Of a stretch of 64,000 nucleotides of DNA, positions 16,732 to 25,365 are shown piece by piece. This DNA is from Bin80 sp965220365 (GTDB taxonomy: Bacteria; Bacteroidota; Rhodothermia; Rhodothermales; Bin80), in NCBI GenBank assembly GCA_965220365.1, contig OZ244823.1:3472001-3536000 (forward strand), written 5' to 3'. The position numbers were made by a program, and so were the translations under genes. Position 1 is the first letter of the stretch. Each line of letters starts with the position of its first letter. Below the pieces are notes generated by a model. The model was not told where the DNA came from. It did not search any database and was given only the letters and a program-made list of their open reading frames with translations.

Positions 16732-18201
16732 CATAAGCGCTAACTTGTTTATGCACGAAAATAATTTTCAATTTGAGCGGTTCTTTTGCGGGAAGGCTCC
16801 TTCAGTCCGTCGGATATGGAGGTCCACTGCTGAATCATCGTGGTGAATCCGCAGACAGGTTCAATCGCTCGAATCACTTCATTCAAGGCGAGCCTAAAAT
16901 CTTTCCAAGGACTGTGCGGGTATCCGGTAGCCCCAGGGGGAAAAAGTTCGTGCGTGACGAACGATTTTTTCTGTGAGCAGTGCCACGAGGAGCTTTCCAT
17001 AAAGCCACGCCTTTGCACTCTCTTCATCGGATTTTGGCAGATGGCCAAACTGAACCAGTGACTTGAATCTCTTAAAGACGAGTTCAATCTGCCACCTGAG
17101 GCGATACCCCTCAAGCACATCGGATGCAGAAAACCGGTCTACAGGAAAGGTTGTAAACACGATCACATAACGTGCAAAGCATCGCGTTGCATCCAGTGGC
17201 TGTTTCCCTTTCCGCTGGGCATTCTGATCCATACGCCTGAGCGCCTTCTGAGTCGCTTCTTCTGTTTTTCGAAGCACACAAATACGTCCAGAGACCCCCG
17301 GTCCAGTTTTCGTCTTCACCTTCACACACCATTGTCCAATCTCCCCTGTGCGTGTGATGGATTCCACCGCGGATAATAAGTTGAATGCGCCCCCCGATTC
17401 CTGCTCAAAATGGAATGCCCCCGTGTTCACACGAACGGTCACATATCCCCCTGCGTTTCGAACGTATTCAATCCCATTCGCGGTGGAATATCCCCGGTCT
17501 GCCAGAATATAATCGCCTGGATGGACCGGAAAATGCTTGAAGGTTTCTGCACTCCCCTGCCCCTTGGTCGGCGTGAGCTTGAAGAAGTCACACCCGAAGG
17601 AAGGAAGCGTCACACTGTAATGCAATCTCCACTGGGATCCCGTTTTTCCTGGCTCACTCACCACGGTGGCATCAAACGCGCGCATCTCATGTGCGGGATC
17701 CGATACGGCAATCCCATGTTCCTGAAACAGGGCCATACACAAGGCATAGAGCCAATCCCGGGATTTGCGCAAACGCTTCAGGAGCGCGACATCCGAGAGG
17801 TCCGCGATCTCCGCCTGACGGGCACGAACCACCGTTTCCCGTAATGAGTGTCCGCACCCCAAGTGGATGAGCAAGGTTCGAAGAAGCGCCTCGGCAGACT
17901 TGTCCTTACGCAGTCCCCGCAAGGCCCCAGTTTCTGCTGCTAGCTTCTCCCAGTTCTCAGGTAAAAATGAAAGCAATACCCCCCAGTCCTCACTAGTTGG
18001 GGCAGCGGTAGCGGTCCCCGGCATAAAATCTCTCCCAGCAGTCGTTTCGTTGTAGAATATATCCAAGCAGAAGGACAATCGCAGCCACACAACTCAGAAA
18101 GTCCTTGTGGCGCTCCAACACAAAACCGGCTATCTTGCCTTCATCCCCCAGATATCGCAAAACTACAACAATATTCTAATCTGAACATGTTAGCGCTTAT
18201 G
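16732..18201 (-). mobile_element. IS4-family insertion sequence, copy 2 (1,470 bp)
   Basis: It has the same ends (CATAAGCGCTAAC...) and orientation as copy 1, with two base differences. Its inner flank is CCCGTTTGCCC, its outer flank GGAGTATACCC. Confidence 0.93.
16749..18024 (-). pseudogene. IS4-family transposase, copy 2, same frame break as copy 1
   Basis: The protein is identical to copy 1 up to the break. In the +1-frame tail it has Leu for Phe (DFRLALNEV) and Val for Ile (IEPVCGF). Both differences between the copies fall in this tail and are conservative. That is weak evidence that the tail is still translated or was recently under selection. Confidence 0.8.
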
Positions 18202-18698
18202 GGAGTATACCCGTGGGATAGTCGCCCTCTACACTTCCTACACGCCTCTAATTTGCCCCTTTAAATGCCCGTGACAGTGTGCAATCAATGTACGGCAGCC
18301 AGAAATCTGGATCATAAATAGCTCATCCGCGGCAATCAGTTATGTGTAAACCTGATATTTGCAACATGTCCGAGCCTGGGAGCACCTACGAATTCCAATG
18401 GAGACCGGTCACTTCGACGGAATTCTGTATGGTTCGATTGATCATTCTCCGGTTCTTAGGGCCTATCATAATTGTCCTTACTTCAAAAGTGGATCGGTTG
18501 TGATCATTTTAGGAGGAGAGAATGCATTCTTTCTAAAGTGCCAGCTAATAAATCTGTAACTGGCAAGATTTTTGCGTAATTTTCGTTAATCCCTTTCCGT
18601 GGAACCTGATTGAGATAAAACGGTAAAGTGGGCGCACGCAATTGTGCCCTTTAACTGTTAACCATTCCAAAACTGTAACCGACTTAACACTTTGCAGA
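18202..18698. other. Non-coding stretch between IS4 copy 2 and the TPR gene
   Basis: This stretch starts with the 11-bp outer flank GGAGTATACCC (18202-18212). No gene is convincing; the frame from 18642 merely extends the TPR gene upstream of its signal peptide. The promoter of the TPR gene probably lies here. Confidence 0.5.
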
Positions 18699-19520
18699 AT
18701 GAAATCTCTTCGTCCTATTTACTCTGGATTTTTCTTGGTACTCCTGTTGCTGGTTACTTCCATTCCGGTAGCCGCTCAGCAATACAAGGAGAATTTTAAT
18801 TCAGCCCAGGAAGCGGCAAAGGATGCTGCTTGGAGCGATGCGCGCGATCTGTTTATGCAGGCAGCCTCTGGTGCAGATGAAGCATCCGATGCTGAAGTAG
18901 CACAGCGTGCTCGCTATGCTGCCGCTCAAATTGACTATAAACTGGGAACAGAAGCCTATAGAGCCGAGGACTTTGAGAGTGCCCTCCAACACTACTCAAA
19001 TGGCGAAGGCATCTACCCCGCTTATATCAAAAATCTCTATGGAAAAGGTCTAGCCCTGAAGAAATTGGGGCGGATAGATGAAGCAATTGATGCCTGGATG
19101 GCGGTAGCCGCTGCACCAGGAGATCGTAGAACGAGTCTCGCAGCTGAAAAAGCAATTCGCGATCACTTTATCGGTCAAGCCTCATCGGCCTTGGGAAAAC
19201 GGAATGCCTCACGCTCCGATGCAGATGTAGCACTGGCTGCTCTGGCATCTCTGTCTGAACTTATGGACACGGATGCAGATGTGTATTTCTATACGGCTCA
19301 AGCACACTATATCAGAGGGGAGTATGACGCCGCAATCTCCGCAGCGCAAGAGGCGCTAGAGATCCATACGGGAAGCCGCTCGGACAAGGCGAAAATATAC
19401 TATGTCCTAGGCGAAGCCTACGTAAGGGTTAATGATATAACCGCAGCGAGAGAAGCCTTTCAGAATGCTGCCTACGGGGCCTATAAGCAATCAGCCGAGC
19501 ATTACCTGGAGACGCTTTAG
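18699..19520 (+). CDS. Secreted tetratricopeptide-repeat protein
   Basis: The ATG at 18699 was chosen because it begins a clean signal peptide (MKSLRPIYSGFFLVLLLLV, cut near AAQ-QYKEN); an upstream ATG at 18642 would bury it. The mature protein of about 250 residues is helical with TPR units, for example KLGTEAYRAEDFESALQHY, YGKGLALKKLGRIDEAI, AHYIRGEYDAAISAAQEAL and KIYYVLGEAYVRVNDITAA. TPR proteins of this kind serve as periplasmic scaffolds. No partner is visible next to it, and a terminator isolates it from the next gene. Confidence 0.85.
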   Translation: MKSLRPIYSGFFLVLLLLVTSIPVAAQQYKENFNSAQEAAKDAAWSDARDLFMQAASGADEASDAEVAQRARYAAAQIDYKLGTEAYRAEDFESALQHYSNGEGIYPAYIKNLYGKGLALKKLGRIDEAIDAWMAVAAAPGDRRTSLAAEKAIRDHFIGQASSALGKRNASRSDADVALAALASLSELMDTDADVYFYTAQAHYIRGEYDAAISAAQEALEIHTGSRSDKAKIYYVLGEAYVRVNDITAAREAFQNAAYGAYKQSAEHYLETL

Positions 19521-19547
19521 ACTCCTGCTTAAATCTCAGAAATTCGT

Positions 19548-19581
19548 AGCCCGTGGTCCGTTTGGGATTACGGGCTTTTTT
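19548..19581 (+). terminator. Intrinsic terminator after the TPR gene
   Basis: AGCCCGT (19548-19554) pairs with ACGGGCT (19570-19576), followed by a run of six T. It lies 27 bp after the TPR stop and just before the acyltransferase gene, so the sugar cluster must have its own promoter or depend on read-through. Confidence 0.8.
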
Positions 19582-19595
19582 GTGATTGAACACAA

Positions 19596-20312
19596 ATGAA
19601 TGCATCAAAACCCATTCTGGGCAGGGGCTGCATCATTGAAGATGATGTCGAATTGGGCCCGGGCTGCGTGGTAGGCCATCATGTGGTTATTCGGGCAGGA
19701 ACGCGCTTGGGTACTGGTGTCCAGATTGGAGATCACAGTGTACTCGGAGTCAAGCCAATGCGGGCTCGACAAAGTACGCTGCGTACTTCGGATCATCAGC
19801 AAAGCCTCACGGTCGGTGACCACTGCCTGATTGGAAGTGGTGCGATCCTATACAGTGGATGTACTCTTGGTACACATGTGATGGTCGCGGACCTGGCTTC
19901 CGTACGTGAACGGGTTTCCATTGGCGAAGCTACCATTATTGGCCGAGGAGTTGCTGTTGAGAATGACTGTTCTGTCGGCGCTCATTGTAAGCTGGAAACC
20001 AATGTATATATCGCCGCCTACTCTAATCTGGAGGACTACGTATTTGTTGCCCCTAGTGTAACAACCAGTAATGACAATTTTGCAGGCCGAACAAAAGAGC
20101 GTCACAAATACTACAAGGGAGTCACGGTATTGCGTGGTGGGCGGATCGGTGCAGGAGCGACCATCTTACCTGGTAAAACGATTGGACCTGATGCGATGCT
20201 GGCTGCAGGTGGTGTCCTGACGCATGATATTCCTGCACGTGAGTTGTGGGCGGGAGTACCCGCCCGGTACCTGCGTATGGTTCCAGAAAACCAGTGGTTA
20301 GAGAATCAATAG
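19596..20312 (+). CDS. Left-handed beta-helix acyltransferase (WbpD/WlbB-like)
   Basis: The 238-residue protein is built of hexapeptide repeats (IEDDVELGPGCVVGHHVVIRA, LIGSGAILYSGCTLG, RIGAGATILPGKTIGPDAML), the fold of nucleotide-sugar N-acetyltransferases. The loop VAPSVTTSNDNF is typical of WbpD-like enzymes that acetylate a 3-amino sugar nucleotide with acetyl-CoA. The neighbours, a DegT aminotransferase 4 bp downstream and a Gfo/Idh/MocA oxidoreductase after it, are the other two steps of the UDP-2,3-diacetamido sugar route. The exact sugar is inference. Confidence 0.85.
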   Translation: MNASKPILGRGCIIEDDVELGPGCVVGHHVVIRAGTRLGTGVQIGDHSVLGVKPMRARQSTLRTSDHQQSLTVGDHCLIGSGAILYSGCTLGTHVMVADLASVRERVSIGEATIIGRGVAVENDCSVGAHCKLETNVYIAAYSNLEDYVFVAPSVTTSNDNFAGRTKERHKYYKGVTVLRGGRIGAGATILPGKTIGPDAMLAAGGVLTHDIPARELWAGVPARYLRMVPENQWLENQ

Positions 20313-20316
20313 CCGA

Positions 20317-21432
20317 ATGAATATTCAGATGGTTGATCTCAGGGGGCAGTACCTGAGAATCAAAGATGAGATTGATGCAGCCCTAGCTCAGGTTTTGGAT
20401 TCTGCGCACTTCATCCGCGGTCCTGTTGTATCACGCTTTGAGGCTGCACTTGCTGAGTATACGAAAGCTGAATATGCCATCGGAGTCGCGAACGGGACTG
20501 ATGCCCTGCAAATTGCCTATATGGCTCTTGGGATTGGCCCCGGTGATGAAATCATCACCCCTTCGTTTACATTCATTGCCACTGCAGAAGCTGCCGCCCT
20601 CTTGGGAGCTGTGCCCGTCTTTGCAGATATAGATCCCGACACGTTTTGTCTTGATCCAGCCAGCGTTGAAGCATGCATTACCCCTCGAACTCGAGCTATT
20701 GTCCCCGTACATCTCTTCGGCCAATCTGTAGACATGGATCCGATTACTGCTCTTGCCTCGCAGCACAACCTTGCTGTGATCGAAGACAATGCACAGGCGA
20801 TTGGAGCAACCTACAAGGATGTTCCCACCGGAAGTATGGGGACCATGGCTACCTGTTCCTTCTTCCCTTCGAAAAACCTGGGAGCATGTGGTGACGGCGG
20901 TGCCATCCTCACTTCTGATCCAGAATTGGAAACCCAGTCCCGGATGATCACGAATCATGGCGGGCGACACAAGTATTACAATGAAGTGATTGGACTCAAC
21001 AGCCGGCTGGATGCGCTCCAGGCAGCAATTCTGGAAGTAAAACTCCGACATCTTGAATCATTCACTGAGCGAAGACGCACAGCAGCTGCATACTATCATT
21101 CGCTCTTTGAGAGTATTGATGAGATTGTATGCCCTCATGAGGCTTCGTGGGGACGCCATGTCTATCACCAATACGTGATTCGCGTAAAAAAGAGAGAAGA
21201 ACTTGTCAACTCCCTCTCCCAATCCGGTATTCCCCATGGGATCTACTACCCCGTGCCATTGCATCAGCAGCCCGTATTCGGAGCCGAATCAAATCAGACG
21301 GTTCTTCCCGAAACAGAGCAAGCCTGTGATGAGGTCTTGGCCCTGCCAATGCACACAGAGCTCACACCCGCTCAGCAAGAGCTGATCGCAGAGAAGGTGA
21401 TTGACCATGCAACCCATCTGATCTATGCATAA
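20317..21432 (+). CDS. DegT/DnrJ/EryC1-family PLP aminotransferase (WbpE/WlbC-like)
   Basis: The 371-residue protein is of standard length for sugar aminotransferases. It shows the substrate/PLP motifs NGTDALQIAYMALGIGPGDE, SFTFIATAEA, EDNAQAIGA, and the PLP-binding lysine K186 in CSFFPSKNLGACGDGG. It would transfer an amino group, usually from glutamate, to a keto-sugar nucleotide. It starts 4 bp after the acyltransferase and overlaps the oxidoreductase by 8 nt, so the three form one operon. Confidence 0.93.
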   Translation: MNIQMVDLRGQYLRIKDEIDAALAQVLDSAHFIRGPVVSRFEAALAEYTKAEYAIGVANGTDALQIAYMALGIGPGDEIITPSFTFIATAEAAALLGAVPVFADIDPDTFCLDPASVEACITPRTRAIVPVHLFGQSVDMDPITALASQHNLAVIEDNAQAIGATYKDVPTGSMGTMATCSFFPSKNLGACGDGGAILTSDPELETQSRMITNHGGRHKYYNEVIGLNSRLDALQAAILEVKLRHLESFTERRRTAAAYYHSLFESIDEIVCPHEASWGRHVYHQYVIRVKKREELVNSLSQSGIPHGIYYPVPLHQQPVFGAESNQTVLPETEQACDEVLALPMHTELTPAQQELIAEKVIDHATHLIYA

Positions 21433-22438
21433 AGTTCGATTGGCCCAGATCGGTGTAGGGTACTGGGGGAAAAATCTATTGAGAAATTTTGACGCAATCC
21501 CAGCATGCCGTGTTGTCGCCGTCTGTGATGCAGATCCTGGTGCAAGGCAGTTTGTTGAGGACCGATATCCGATGATCTCTGTCACAGAGGATGCACAGGA
21601 AATTCTATCCCGTGACGACCTTGATGGGATTGTCATTGCTACGGAAACACCCTCTCATTTCTCTCTTGCACGCACCGCTCTCGAGAGTGGCCGCCATGTA
21701 TTCGTCGAAAAACCCATGGCTGAACGTGCGGAGGAAGCGGAAATTCTGGTCTCGTTATCTGAGGAGACAGGCTGTCACTGCATGGTGGGCCATCTACTTC
21801 TCTATCACCCGGCGTTCAATTATGTAGAAAACCTGATCCAAAGCGGTGCACTCGGTGATATATACTACATGTACAGCGTACGCGTCAACCTTGGTATTGT
21901 ACGTCAACGTGAAAATGCATTACAGAGCCTCGCTCCACATGATCTTTCTGTTGCCTTGGCTTTTCTGCAGCGGAAACCCGTCGCGGTTGCCGTGCATGCT
22001 CAGGCTTACTTGCAACCTGATATCTGCGACGTTGCATTCTCAACGATCTTTTTTGAGGATGGTGCGCTTGCGCATCTCCATACAAGCTGGCTGGATCCCC
22101 ATAAAATCCGTAAGATCACCTTGGTAGGTAGCAAAAAGATGGTGGTCATTGATGAAATGACCAGTGCAGAAAAAGTGCGTATTTATGATAAAGGTGTCAA
22201 CCCGCCAGGGTACGTAGGATTTGCCGAATCCATGACTACTCGTGTTGGTGATATTCATATTCCCAATATCCGAATGTCGGAACCGTTGCGTATGGAGTGT
22301 GCCCATTTTATTGATTGCATTCGTACAGGCAAGACACCACGTACCGATGCTCTCAATGGTTTGGCGGTTGTTCGTTTGCTTGATGCCGCACAAAAATCGC
22401 TTGAATCAGGAGGTGCCAAGATCCCGATTCTTGCTTAA
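21425..22438 (+). CDS. Gfo/Idh/MocA-family oxidoreductase (WbpB/WlbA-like)
   Basis: The 337-residue protein has an N-terminal Rossmann fold (RLAQIGVGYWGKNLLRNF), the nicotinamide/substrate motif HVFVEKPMAE near residue 96, and a C-terminal alpha/beta substrate domain (APHDLSVALAFL). In the WlbA/WbpB pathway this enzyme oxidises C3 of a UDP-hexosaminuronate to feed the aminotransferase. Its 5' end overlaps the aminotransferase by 8 nt. The sequence cannot fix the substrate. Confidence 0.9.
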   Translation: MHKVRLAQIGVGYWGKNLLRNFDAIPACRVVAVCDADPGARQFVEDRYPMISVTEDAQEILSRDDLDGIVIATETPSHFSLARTALESGRHVFVEKPMAERAEEAEILVSLSEETGCHCMVGHLLLYHPAFNYVENLIQSGALGDIYYMYSVRVNLGIVRQRENALQSLAPHDLSVALAFLQRKPVAVAVHAQAYLQPDICDVAFSTIFFEDGALAHLHTSWLDPHKIRKITLVGSKKMVVIDEMTSAEKVRIYDKGVNPPGYVGFAESMTTRVGDIHIPNIRMSEPLRMECAHFIDCIRTGKTPRTDALNGLAVVRLLDAAQKSLESGGAKIPILA

Positions 22439-22497
22439 TCGTTTCAAACCTCGGATCCTTGCCCAGTTCTCCCCGGAAAACATAGTCTTAATTTTGT

Positions 22498-23268
22498 GTG
22501 CCAAATCCCTCCTACCTTGATCGACTGGTGACTCACTTTGAGTCCCCCTCCTTTATTCCTGACGATCCGATCAGCTTGTGTCACGCCTTCACGGATCGAT
22601 TTGATCAGGAGATTATTGGACTCTACGCTGCAACGTTGGCATGGGGATCGCGCGCAGTCATTCTTTCAAAGCTTGATGAATTATGTACCCGGATGCAGTT
22701 CAGCCCCTGGAGGTTCGTCGCTCACTTTGATCCAATTCGAGACCATGACGCACTTGGTACCTTTGTACACCGTACCTTTCAACCAGAAGACTGCCTTGCC
22801 TTCACGCACAACCTGAGTCTCTTGATCCGCCAGTTTGGGTCCGTTGAGAACATCTTTGGGTGCCAGCCTGAGGAGATCGATACACGTCCATCCATAGAGC
22901 GATTTAGTATGCGCATGATGACTGTCCGGCCCGATACCCCGATAAGACTACAGAAACACCTCGCACATCCCAGTCGTGGAAGCGCCTGCAAGCGACTCTC
23001 ATTATATCTACGCTGGATGGTTCGCTCTGGACCTGTAGATTTAGGACTCTGGAATTCTATGAAACCCTGTCAGCTTTTATTACCCCTGGATATTCACTCT
23101 GGACGTCAAGCACGTATCTTAGGGTTGCTTAACCGCAAAATGAATGATTGGAAGGCCGTCATTGAACTGACTGATGCTTGTCGGAAACTCAACAGGAATG
23201 ATCCGGCACGCTATGACTATGCGTTCTTCGGCCTTGGAGCATATGGAAACCCGTTTGAAGACTCATGA
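22498..23268 (+). CDS. TIGR02757 (DUF2400) family protein
   Basis: The protein of 256 residues starts at a GTG (PNPSYLDRLVTHFES) and contains FIPDDPISLCHAF, DQEIIGLYAATLAWGSR, SACKRLSLYLRWMVRSGPVDLGLW, and LLLPLDIHSGRQARILGLL. The family is widespread in Bacteroidota and relatives and has helix-hairpin-helix character, so a DNA repair or DNA-binding role has been supposed; the biochemical function is unknown. Its stop overlaps the next start as ATGA, so it is co-translated with the glycosyltransferase. Confidence 0.85.
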   Translation: MPNPSYLDRLVTHFESPSFIPDDPISLCHAFTDRFDQEIIGLYAATLAWGSRAVILSKLDELCTRMQFSPWRFVAHFDPIRDHDALGTFVHRTFQPEDCLAFTHNLSLLIRQFGSVENIFGCQPEEIDTRPSIERFSMRMMTVRPDTPIRLQKHLAHPSRGSACKRLSLYLRWMVRSGPVDLGLWNSMKPCQLLLPLDIHSGRQARILGLLNRKMNDWKAVIELTDACRKLNRNDPARYDYAFFGLGAYGNPFEDS

Positions 23269-24230
23269 CCGATCAATACACTTCTAGCCCAGGAATTTGC
23301 CTTGTTTTTCCCTGCTACAATGAGGAAGAGGTTCTACCAGATTTACTTCGCACACTCAGGGCATTGGATTTAGGAATTCCGACGCGGTTCCTGTTCGTTG
23401 ATGATGGGAGCACCGATGACACGCTCCAACTTTTGCAAGCGGCCTGCCAATCCGATCATCAAATGGCTTACCTGAGTTTCTCTAGAAATTTTGGACATCA
23501 GGTCGCTGTAAGTGCCGGGTTGAAGCATGCTCGTGGAGACCTTGTTGCCGTCCTAGATGCCGACCTTCAGGACCCTCCAGAGCTTCTCAATCAATTTATT
23601 GCCAAATGGCGTGATGGTTACGATGTTGTTTACGGGATACGTACAAATCGTAAAGAACCTTGGTTTCTACGAGTCTGCTACAGCAGTTTCTATCGCCTTC
23701 TGGGCAAAACAGCAAATATTCGAATCCCCCAAGATGCGGGAGATTTTGCCCTCATGGATCGCAAAGTAGTGGATGTGATCAATTCGCTGCCCGAACATAA
23801 CCGATTTGTTCGAGGGCTGCGTGGATGGGTTGGGTTTAAGCAAACGGGGGTCAAGTATGCACGCCCGGCCCGACATGCAGGCAAACCCAGCTACAACATG
23901 AAACGACTGACACGGCTTGCCTTGGATGGGTTGCTTTCATTCTCGTCCGCCCCCCTGCGATTATCAGCGTGGCTAGGTGCTGGGGCGGCTTTCCTAGGCT
24001 TTTGCTATCTCGTTTATGCTCTGAGCGTATTCCTAAGCGGAAAGGATCTACCCGAGGGATGGACTTCGACGATCGTATTGATCTTATTCCTGGGCGGGGT
24101 CCAACTCATGGTACTGGGAATTCTCGGCGAATATCTGGGGAGAATTTTTGACGAGGTCAAAGGCCGCCCGCATTATGTCATGAACGAGTGTGCTGGCTGG
24201 CTGGCCGAACCAGATACGATCAAGGGATGA
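23265..24230 (+). CDS. Polyprenyl-phosphate glycosyltransferase, GT2 family (GtrB/DPM1-like)
   Basis: The 321-residue protein begins with a GT-A domain: VFPCYNEEEVLPDLL, FVDDGSTDDTL, the DXD-like VAVLDADLQDPPELL and AGDFALMDRKVVD. Two C-terminal membrane segments follow (LSAWLGAGAAFLGFCYLVYAL and TSTIVLILFLGGVQLMVLG). Such enzymes move a sugar from a nucleotide to undecaprenyl or dolichyl phosphate at the inner membrane. It continues the operon of sugar-nucleotide genes and likely works in surface glycan synthesis. Confidence 0.92.
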   Translation: MTDQYTSSPGICLVFPCYNEEEVLPDLLRTLRALDLGIPTRFLFVDDGSTDDTLQLLQAACQSDHQMAYLSFSRNFGHQVAVSAGLKHARGDLVAVLDADLQDPPELLNQFIAKWRDGYDVVYGIRTNRKEPWFLRVCYSSFYRLLGKTANIRIPQDAGDFALMDRKVVDVINSLPEHNRFVRGLRGWVGFKQTGVKYARPARHAGKPSYNMKRLTRLALDGLLSFSSAPLRLSAWLGAGAAFLGFCYLVYALSVFLSGKDLPEGWTSTIVLILFLGGVQLMVLGILGEYLGRIFDEVKGRPHYVMNECAGWLAEPDTIKG

Positions 24231-24291
24231 AGAACCCAGAACGGTGACTAAATCACTGGCCTGCGTAGATGAATTGCCCTAGACATTCCAG

Positions 24292-25353
24292 CTACTGAAG
24301 CACGGTCATCTGCATCCTGGCGAACTTTATCGTCCCCGACCCGACAATAGCAAATCCTGTCACTCCTGCTTCCGGGGCAGGGCCATGCCCGTGTACTGCA
24401 AGGTTTCCATCAAAATATCCCCGAAAGTGTGTCTGATCTCCAACCACCCTGAATACACCAACCTCCAGGGATTGGGATAGACTAGATTCTTCCTCTATCT
24501 CTACTTCTCCATCTACTGAGACTCCAAGACGGATCATCCCATTTTCCACTTCCATGAAGCGGTACGAGAGATTGTCCGTTACATGATGAAGTAAGCGTAT
24601 TGAGCCATCAAAATCAGATAGATCCACCTCTGCCAATAATTCAACGTTTGCAACGGGGATCCCGTATGTGATCATTGCCGGAGATTCCATGATGGACAAC
24701 GCCAGCTGGTAATTTTCCTCTGAATCTCGAACTGTATCGGCTACGACTTGCCCCATTACTGTCTCAAATGCTGCATTGAACGTGTTCGCAGCATTTTCTC
24801 CCGCCCGCCACTGCCATGCACCGTCCCCCTGAACTCCCGAAAACTCTGCTACCATCCCCATTCTCAGGAGTGCCTTCTCTTTTTCCTCCAATTCTAGCCC
24901 CATCGAATCTACCATAGCGACCCCTACTCCTTGCTCATATACCAAACGCCCCCCGAACGATGATGCCTGATAGAGCGGAATCAGTCCGATCGCACCAATA
25001 ATTGTAAGAGGGATCCAGAACACCAGCCGGAACGAAAACCACCACAGCACAAGTCTAAGCACCGCATAGATCAGGAAATAATACATCACAATTTCACCTA
25101 CATCTTCATGATTGGCCAGTATTGAACTCGCCTGCCCTGCTACTGTCACCGTTTCTGCTGCGGCCTCCCCCGAAACGACACCACCTATAGCCCCTAGAGC
25201 CCCGAGGACATAAAGAATCGTGGACATTCGCGGGAGGATTGAAATCCTGCGGAAAAATAAAGCAACCACATCAACAGCAAAGGCTACGATGATCAGCGCA
25301 ATGGGGAAGTGCACCACCATGGGATGCAGATTGGGTATCCATTCAGGAAGCAT
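24292..25353 (-). CDS. DUF2231-like membrane protein with C-terminal beta domain
   Basis: Residues 1-150 match the DUF2231 layout: NLHPMVVHFPIALIIVAFAVDV, then three more membrane segments, with the conserved HPMVVHFP motif whose histidines may bind haem or metal. The C-terminal ~200 residues form a soluble domain (GAWQWRAGENAAN ... FDGNLAVHGHGPAPEAG ... ARMQMTVLQ) resembling concanavalin-like sugar-binding folds; this part is inference. It follows copA by 12 bp on the same strand, so a link to copper handling is plausible. Confidence 0.7.
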   Translation of the reverse strand: MLPEWIPNLHPMVVHFPIALIIVAFAVDVVALFFRRISILPRMSTILYVLGALGAIGGVVSGEAAAETVTVAGQASSILANHEDVGEIVMYYFLIYAVLRLVLWWFSFRLVFWIPLTIIGAIGLIPLYQASSFGGRLVYEQGVGVAMVDSMGLELEEKEKALLRMGMVAEFSGVQGDGAWQWRAGENAANTFNAAFETVMGQVVADTVRDSEENYQLALSIMESPAMITYGIPVANVELLAEVDLSDFDGSIRLLHHVTDNLSYRFMEVENGMIRLGVSVDGEVEIEEESSLSQSLEVGVFRVVGDQTHFRGYFDGNLAVHGHGPAPEAGVTGFAIVGSGTIKFARMQMTVLQ

Positions 25354-25365
25354 TGACTCTCCAGG

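Noticed and set aside
9497..18201. Simple composite transposon moved as one unit
   Set aside because: This explains the outer match but not the exact inner 11-bp match or the rep frame restored across it; circle capture explains all three.
18359..18559. 66-codon plus-strand ORF before the TPR gene
   Set aside because: No ribosome binding site, no motif, and composition like the surrounding non-coding DNA.
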